NCBI GenBank assembly: GCA_005116815.1
Contig: SWDR01000022.1
Location: 149,791 to 213,790, forward strand
Reading direction: 5' to 3'
Length of the DNA: 64,000 nt
Origin: Nitrospira sp.
Lineage (GTDB): Bacteria; Nitrospirota; Nitrospiria; Nitrospirales; Nitrospiraceae
The position numbers and the translations under genes are program-made. This document shows positions 58,897-64,000 of the stretch, piece after piece; position 1 is the stretch's first letter, and each line of letters starts with the position of its first letter. The notes beneath the pieces were generated by a model that was not told where the DNA came from, did no database searches, and saw nothing but the letters and a program-made list of their open reading frames with translations.

Positions 58897-60470
58897 TATA
58901 CGAAGTAGCGGCTGGTATCGAACTTATACTCCGTGTTGTCGATCAAACGAATAATGTTGTGGCGGAAATCTCCGATCTCATCTTTCTCGGTGAGGTCGAT
59001 CTCCCCTCCATGCTCGACGGGGTCCCCCTGCGGATCGGTGATGATCTTGACGAATGGCCGTTCGGCATTTGCCTTGTCTACGGCTGGCTTGACCACGACG
59101 GCCAGTTCGCTTGTGTCCAACATTACCAGACTACCGATGGGGATGATACCGACACAGTTGACGAACAGTTTGAGCAGTACTGAGTCAAAGGCCTTTCCGG
59201 ACTTTGAGAACATCATGTTCAAGACTTTCGAGGGGGACATGGGCTCCCGGCGATAGACGCGGGAAGAGGTCATGGCGTCATAACAGTCTGCAATCGTGAG
59301 GATGCGACCGGTCAGTGAGACGGTCCAGGGTACCGTCAGCTTTGGATAGCCGGAAAAGTCCAGGTTCATGTGGTGTTCGAAGGAGGCCGCGGCCATGCGG
59401 CCCGGGAGATTGGTGATGCCTCTTAATTTCGAAAGCGTCAGCACCCCTTCAGTAGGGTGATTGCGCATGGCGACCCAGTCGTCATCGGTAAACTCGCCCG
59501 GTTTGTTCAGCACCTCGATAGGAATGGTGGATTTGCCCATATCATGGAACAACGCCGCGAGTCCCAGGTCGGCCAGCTCGGCTTTGGGATAGCCGGCGCG
59601 ATTAGCCAACGCAATGGACAGCAGCGACACATTGACCGAATGGTTATGGGTGTACTCATCGTGGCAGCGAAGGGTCGTCAGTCCGAGAACCGTCGCTTCG
59701 TCGTCCATCATGAGATCAACGATGTTTTGGATCGCCCGCTTCGCTTGTTTGAAGCTGACCGTTCCTCCCTCACGGACTGATTGTGTCAGTGCGCCGACTG
59801 ATCCTGCGACTTTGGCGTAGCCGTTCTTGGCGGTTGCCTTCCGCTGAATTTTGGGGTCGGTATTTTCCGTGCCGTCTGATCCCTTGATTCCACCCGTTTC
59901 GGCTCCTTCTCGGACTTTCAGCTGCCGCTGCTCTTCTAACTCGATGCCGGTGATCCCCCGCTCGGTGAATGCTTTCTGAAGGTCGTCGATGGTTGAGGTG
60001 TGCGGATCAAGGCTGACAAACAGCGCAGCAAACTCACGAAGATCTTTCGACTCTGCGGTCATGGAGAAGGTCATGCCGCCGATCTTCCACAGGTTCAAGA
60101 CGTCGATGATACTAGTGGCCACGGCCATCTGTTGGGCGTTCACCTTTAAGTGACTGTCCCCAAGAAACAAGAAGTCGTTTTGCAGTCGGAGGGTGACCGG
60201 ATGATCGTGCGCCATGGTTTTAATCAAGGTCAGCATCGTATCCACGGGTTTATCCAATGCTGAGTTGGTGCGGTCATAGATGCGGGAGCTCTTGAGCAAG
60301 ACGTTCAGCTGTGTGACCAGCTGAATGCCCAGCATGACCATTTGCTGGTCGAGAATGTCCCCGGCCTCCGATCCGCGGGCGATTTTCTGAGACAGAGACT
60401 TTTCGTGAGTGAGGATCGGCTGGGCCTGTTCGTCCGCGGCTGGGGTCTCTTTGATCTTGAAGTCACTCAC
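58896..60470 (-). CDS. HD-GYP-like phosphohydrolase domain protein
   Basis: LAALFHDMGKSTIPIEVLNKPGEFTDDDWVAMRNHPTEGVLTL; FEHHMNLDFSGYPKL; ILTIADCYDAMTSSRVYRREPMSPSKVLNMM. Confidence 0.9.
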   Translation of the reverse strand: MSDFKIKETPAADEQAQPILTHEKSLSQKIARGSEAGDILDQQMVMLGIQLVTQLNVLLKSSRIYDRTNSALDKPVDTMLTLIKTMAHDHPVTLRLQNDFLFLGDSHLKVNAQQMAVATSIIDVLNLWKIGGMTFSMTAESKDLREFAALFVSLDPHTSTIDDLQKAFTERGITGIELEEQRQLKVREGAETGGIKGSDGTENTDPKIQRKATAKNGYAKVAGSVGALTQSVREGGTVSFKQAKRAIQNIVDLMMDDEATVLGLTTLRCHDEYTHNHSVNVSLLSIALANRAGYPKAELADLGLAALFHDMGKSTIPIEVLNKPGEFTDDDWVAMRNHPTEGVLTLSKLRGITNLPGRMAAASFEHHMNLDFSGYPKLTVPWTVSLTGRILTIADCYDAMTSSRVYRREPMSPSKVLNMMFSKSGKAFDSVLLKLFVNCVGIIPIGSLVMLDTSELAVVVKPAVDKANAERPFVKIITDPQGDPVEHGGEIDLTEKDEIGDFRHNIIRLIDNTEYKFDTSRYFV

Positions 60471-60486
60471 GGCAACGGCTCCTTAC

Positions 60487-62304
60487 TTATGATGCAGCCT
60501 GTTTGAGCTGCTGCTGTCGTTGAGCTTGGGCGAGTGCCGCAGTGCAGGCTTGCCGCACAGAGGCGCCACCTTTTTTCTGCCCCAACTCAAGAGCCATCAG
60601 CGCGGCCGGGCTGGCCAGTTTTCCCAATGCTTCGGCGGCGAGGGCGGCGAGCTCTTCCTTCTTCTTCCGGTTGGTCCAGGACCATTCGGTGAACAAACTT
60701 TCAAAGTAGGGGATGACCTCATCGCCACTGGTGGCGCGCATGGCCAGAAACACCGCGCGTTTTTCACTCAGGGTTCGATCCATGAAAGTGTCAGCCGAGA
60801 TGAGGGGTGACCAGGCGGAATAGGACGCCTTATATTGACCGGTCATGAGCAGCTTGAGCGCTGCGAACCGCACCGACTCCTCGGCATCGTGCATGAACGC
60901 AATCAGTTTCATGCCGTTACCGTTTGGACGGAAGATCCCGATCGCTCGGATGACCTCTTTTCTTACCTGGATATCCGGATAGCGCACCAGTTTTTCAATG
61001 GCGTCTGCAAATCGTGGATCGTTCCATTTGAGCAGGATCGTGAGCAGATTTTTCACATAGCGGGGACGGCGGTCTGTCAATCCGCGAAGCAGGTGATCCG
61101 GTTGATCCTTCGCGAGTGCCTCGAGGGCTTCGGCTGCGATCGCTTGATGGGCTGGTGTCTCCAGATTGGCTAAGAGGGTGCATAAGGCAGGGACGGCTGC
61201 CGACGTCATCGACAGCAGCACCGCCGGCAATCCTTCCGTGGTGGCGCCGGGGATCCTATTCAAATAGGCCTCGATCATCTTCATGCGTTCGGGGCGGCCA
61301 AGGCTGTCGAGCAATGCCGCTAGTTGTGTCTTCTGATCTTCGCCGAGATCCGGTCTGACCTCAGCGGTGACATGCAAGAGTCCAAGCACGCTATCCAGCA
61401 CGACCCATTTGCCTTGGGCTGTCAATGAGTCGAGGACGTTTCCCCAAAGATCGAGGAGCTTGGTCAGAATCGCCGCAGATTTTTCCGATGCCAGGATCGC
61501 GGTGAGCATGTCCAAAAGATAGGTCGTGTTATCCCTGGTGCTCTCGGCCTCGATCTCCCTTGCCAGTTCGGCTAACTCCGTTTCGGTCACGGCATAACCT
61601 ACGTGACCGGACTGGAAGCGGCTCGCCCCTCCGCCGGCTGCCCCTCCGGCCGGCTTGTCCCCCGGGGCATTGCCGCTATCGCCTCCAATCCCCTTCTCTT
61701 TTCTGGCTTTGGCCCGTTCCCGATCCAGAAGGTCTCTGAGGCTTGACTCCGGCGCCTCCATGGTTCCAGCCGTAGGGAGTGCAAAGACATCGCCACCGGT
61801 CGAAGCCTTGGCGATCTCTTCGGCTGTGACGACTGTGATGGTCGAGAGGTTCTTTGACCATAAACGAGTCACAATATCTTCATCGTTTTCTTCGCTCGGA
61901 TCGAGGCTACCCCACAGGGAGTCGAGCAAGAATGAGAGGTCTTCAGCGGGAAGTCCTTCGAGAAATGTCAGTTCCCTGATGCCGTCCGAGTAGAGCTTGA
62001 ACGCGACGCTTTCCGTACTCGAGCCCTGATCAGCGCGATAGACGACTTCCCCGTTGAAGTACAACTCAGACCGTTGCACAAGAAACGCTAATTTGGAGTA
62101 GGTGGCGAGGTGGGCCGTGAGTCCTTCGAATAATTGTTGGAAGAACTTCTGCGCCACAGGGTTTGCAGCCCCATACGTCCGGCTGGACTTCGCGGTTTTG
62201 TCCAAGAGCGTCAGGAGCCGCTTGACGGAGGATAATTCTGGGTTTGGCGGCTCTTTTATGGGTGCGATGGGTAGGGCACTGCCCTCTGTTGTGAGATCGT
62301 CCAT
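60487..62304 (-). CDS. HEAT-repeat-like protein
   Basis: Repeated helical units (TAHQAIAAEALEALAKDQPDHLLRGL, YPDIQVRKEVIRAIGIF, AEESVRFAALKLLMTG); Gly-rich linker. Confidence 0.75.
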   Translation of the reverse strand: MDDLTTEGSALPIAPIKEPPNPELSSVKRLLTLLDKTAKSSRTYGAANPVAQKFFQQLFEGLTAHLATYSKLAFLVQRSELYFNGEVVYRADQGSSTESVAFKLYSDGIRELTFLEGLPAEDLSFLLDSLWGSLDPSEENDEDIVTRLWSKNLSTITVVTAEEIAKASTGGDVFALPTAGTMEAPESSLRDLLDRERAKARKEKGIGGDSGNAPGDKPAGGAAGGGASRFQSGHVGYAVTETELAELAREIEAESTRDNTTYLLDMLTAILASEKSAAILTKLLDLWGNVLDSLTAQGKWVVLDSVLGLLHVTAEVRPDLGEDQKTQLAALLDSLGRPERMKMIEAYLNRIPGATTEGLPAVLLSMTSAAVPALCTLLANLETPAHQAIAAEALEALAKDQPDHLLRGLTDRRPRYVKNLLTILLKWNDPRFADAIEKLVRYPDIQVRKEVIRAIGIFRPNGNGMKLIAFMHDAEESVRFAALKLLMTGQYKASYSAWSPLISADTFMDRTLSEKRAVFLAMRATSGDEVIPYFESLFTEWSWTNRKKKEELAALAAEALGKLASPAALMALELGQKKGGASVRQACTAALAQAQRQQQLKQAAS

Positions 62305-62464
62305 AGTGAATAGTCGTATCCTGGAGGTGCTGAATCGTCAAGAAAATAGCCGCTCTTCACCGACTGCTCCTCCAGGAATTACTGAGGGATTCCTCCTTCT
62401 TTCTGCCACTGCACAAGGGCATTGTGAACCCCGTGGTGCGGTCGGTAGAATCCGGTTCATCGTG

Positions 62465-63100
62465 ATGAATACGTCCAGTCACATTGTCTGTTTTGGTGAC
62501 AGCCTTACGGCAGGGTTTCAGTCGCCCACTGCTGATAATCCTCAAGGAGCTGAGACGCCCTATGGGCGATTTCTTCAAGAATTGACCGGACCTTCCGTGC
62601 GCGTCTCAGTCAGCGGCATCTGTGGTGAGCTAACCGGTGAAATGGCGATGCGATTTCGCTCGGCTGTGCTGAGCCATCAACCGACACACGTGGTGATCCT
62701 CGGCGGGACGAACGATCTTGGGTGGAATGCCGCACCGGCCGACATTATGCGCAATCTCCTGAAGATGTATGAGCTGGCTGCCGCAGCGGGGATTACGCCG
62801 GTGCCGGTCACTGTGCCATCGATCAGGGTGGGAGACGATCTGCAGAGTGAAGAGGGGCGCCGGTGGTGTGCCGAGCATCTCGATCGGCGGCGCTGGCTCA
62901 ACGGGTTGATTCTTCGCTATGCCGAATCGAAGGGGCTGGCGGCCTTCGATCTCTTTACCGCCACGGCGGAATCCGAGACACAGCAGCTGGCGGCCCGGTA
63001 TTCCAACGACGGTCTGCATCTGACCACCGCTGGCTATCGGTTATTGGCGGAGCGTTTGTACAAGGAGGTATTTGCGGCAACACTGGGGAGTCTGTCGTGA
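62465..63100 (+). CDS. GDSL/SGNH family esterase
   Basis: IVCFGDSLTAGFQSP, VVILGGTNDLGWN, YSNDGLHLTTAGYRLLAERL. Confidence 0.92.
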   Translation: MNTSSHIVCFGDSLTAGFQSPTADNPQGAETPYGRFLQELTGPSVRVSVSGICGELTGEMAMRFRSAVLSHQPTHVVILGGTNDLGWNAAPADIMRNLLKMYELAAAAGITPVPVTVPSIRVGDDLQSEEGRRWCAEHLDRRRWLNGLILRYAESKGLAAFDLFTATAESETQQLAARYSNDGLHLTTAGYRLLAERLYKEVFAATLGSLS

Positions 63101-63112
63101 CGAGCGGAGATC

Positions 63113-63427
63113 GTGATGCGTGAGGTGACCGATCGAGACTTTGATCAGGTCGTGGAACAGGCAGGGGTGCCGGTGTTGGTGGAATTTTGGAAACCGGGCT
63201 GCGGAGGGTGTCGCGCGCTGATGCGGGAATTGGAAAAACTGGAGCCCGATGTGACCGGTAAGGTGCTGATCCTGACCATGAACGTGGAGGAGAACTTTCA
63301 GATCCCGGCGGAGCTGGAGGTTCACTCGTTACCGGTGCTCGCGTTCTATCGTCAGGGAATATTCGAGCGTTTTATCGGCGGGCTGGGGACACAAGCGGAG
63401 ATTCTTACACAGCTGCGATTGACATGA
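63113..63427 (+). CDS. thioredoxin-family protein
   Basis: VLVEFWKPGCGGCRALMRELEKL...LPVLAFYRQGIFERFIGGLG. Confidence 0.88.
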   Translation: MMREVTDRDFDQVVEQAGVPVLVEFWKPGCGGCRALMRELEKLEPDVTGKVLILTMNVEENFQIPAELEVHSLPVLAFYRQGIFERFIGGLGTQAEILTQLRLT

Positions 63428-63436
63428 GAGAGGTCA

Positions 63437-64000
63437 CTACAACGTCCGCCAGGTCCGTCCATCCTGTTCAATGAGGCGATCGGCCTCGACCGGTCCGCTA
63501 GTGCCGGCCTGATATTCAGGCAGCCAGCGCAACCCTTGCTTCTGCCATCCTTCCAGAATCTTGGTGACCCAGGCCCAGGAGGCTTCGACGGCGTCGCGCC
63601 GCATGAACCGTGAGGCATCGCCGGCCATCACGTCGAGGAGCAACCGCTCATAGGCTTCCGGCGACGGGCGTCCGAAGACGTCGCTGTATTGAAAATCCAT
63701 TTCCACTGGGTGGGTCTGTGCGCGGGTGCCTGGCACCCTCGAGACGATGCGGAGCGAAAGCCCTTCCTCCGGCTGAATGCGCAGCGCCAGCACGTTTGGC
63801 GGTTGTCGCTGCTGTGCGTTGGTGTTGAACAGGATATGCGGGATGTCTTTGAATTGTACGGCGATCTCGCTGGCCCGGCGGGGGAGAGCTTTCCCGGTGC
63901 GCAGATAAAAGGGCACGCCGTCCCAGCGCCAGTTCTCTACGAAGCATTTGAGCGCGACAAAGGTTTCCGTTTTGGAGTCAGGATGAATGCCGTTCTCGCG
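63437..64000 (-). CDS. zwf: glucose-6-phosphate 1-dehydrogenase, C-terminal part (runs off the window)
   Basis: FVALKCFVENWRWDGVPFYLRTGKALPRRASEIAVQFKDIPHILF; RIQPEEGLSLRI; DFQYSDVFGRPSPEAYERLLLDVMAGDASRFMRRDAVEASW. Confidence 0.96.
   Translation of the reverse strand, partial: RENGIHPDSKTETFVALKCFVENWRWDGVPFYLRTGKALPRRASEIAVQFKDIPHILFNTNAQQRQPPNVLALRIQPEEGLSLRIVSRVPGTRAQTHPVEMDFQYSDVFGRPSPEAYERLLLDVMAGDASRFMRRDAVEASWAWVTKILEGWQKQGLRWLPEYQAGTSGPVEADRLIEQDGRTWRTL

Overview
The window looks like a GC-rich Nitrospirota (Nitrospira-like) chromosome segment; this taxon guess rests on gene style only and was not searched. It is mostly housekeeping and signalling genes. Main blocks: a truncated cobalamin operon behind a cobalamin riboswitch (riboswitch, 5'-truncated cbiB, cobD-like, cbiZ, cbiP); a ~14 kb chemosensory-like cluster (c-heme Tll0287-like sensor, CheY, CheW, MCP, triple-Hpt CheA-REC hybrid, two CheW-like proteins, REC plus 31-aa coiled-coil repeats, pseudo-Hpt protein, ExeA-like ATPase, HD-GYP fused to the same pseudo-Hpt module); an lptF/lptG, fabF, acp, lpxD block; gcvH-lpd-comEA-tyrS-tRNA-Gly; serS with tRNA-Ser; and the 3' end of zwf at the right edge. 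Strongest second-look items: (1) four ~120-137 bp imperfect palindromic repeats, all abutting a CDS stop codon; (2) six hairpins built from iterated short words, different words at each locus, five beside gene 3' ends and one inside the riboswitch; (3) a shared pseudo-Hpt module lacking the phospho-accepting His; (4) a divergent lipoxygenase-like protein near a FadL-type porin; (5) two genes lacking their 5' portion (cbiB and a D-2-hydroxyacid dehydrogenase); (6) adjacent ACP and LpxD proteins that both carry Lys/Pro-rich basic tails. All homology calls are by eye from the translations; no database search was run.
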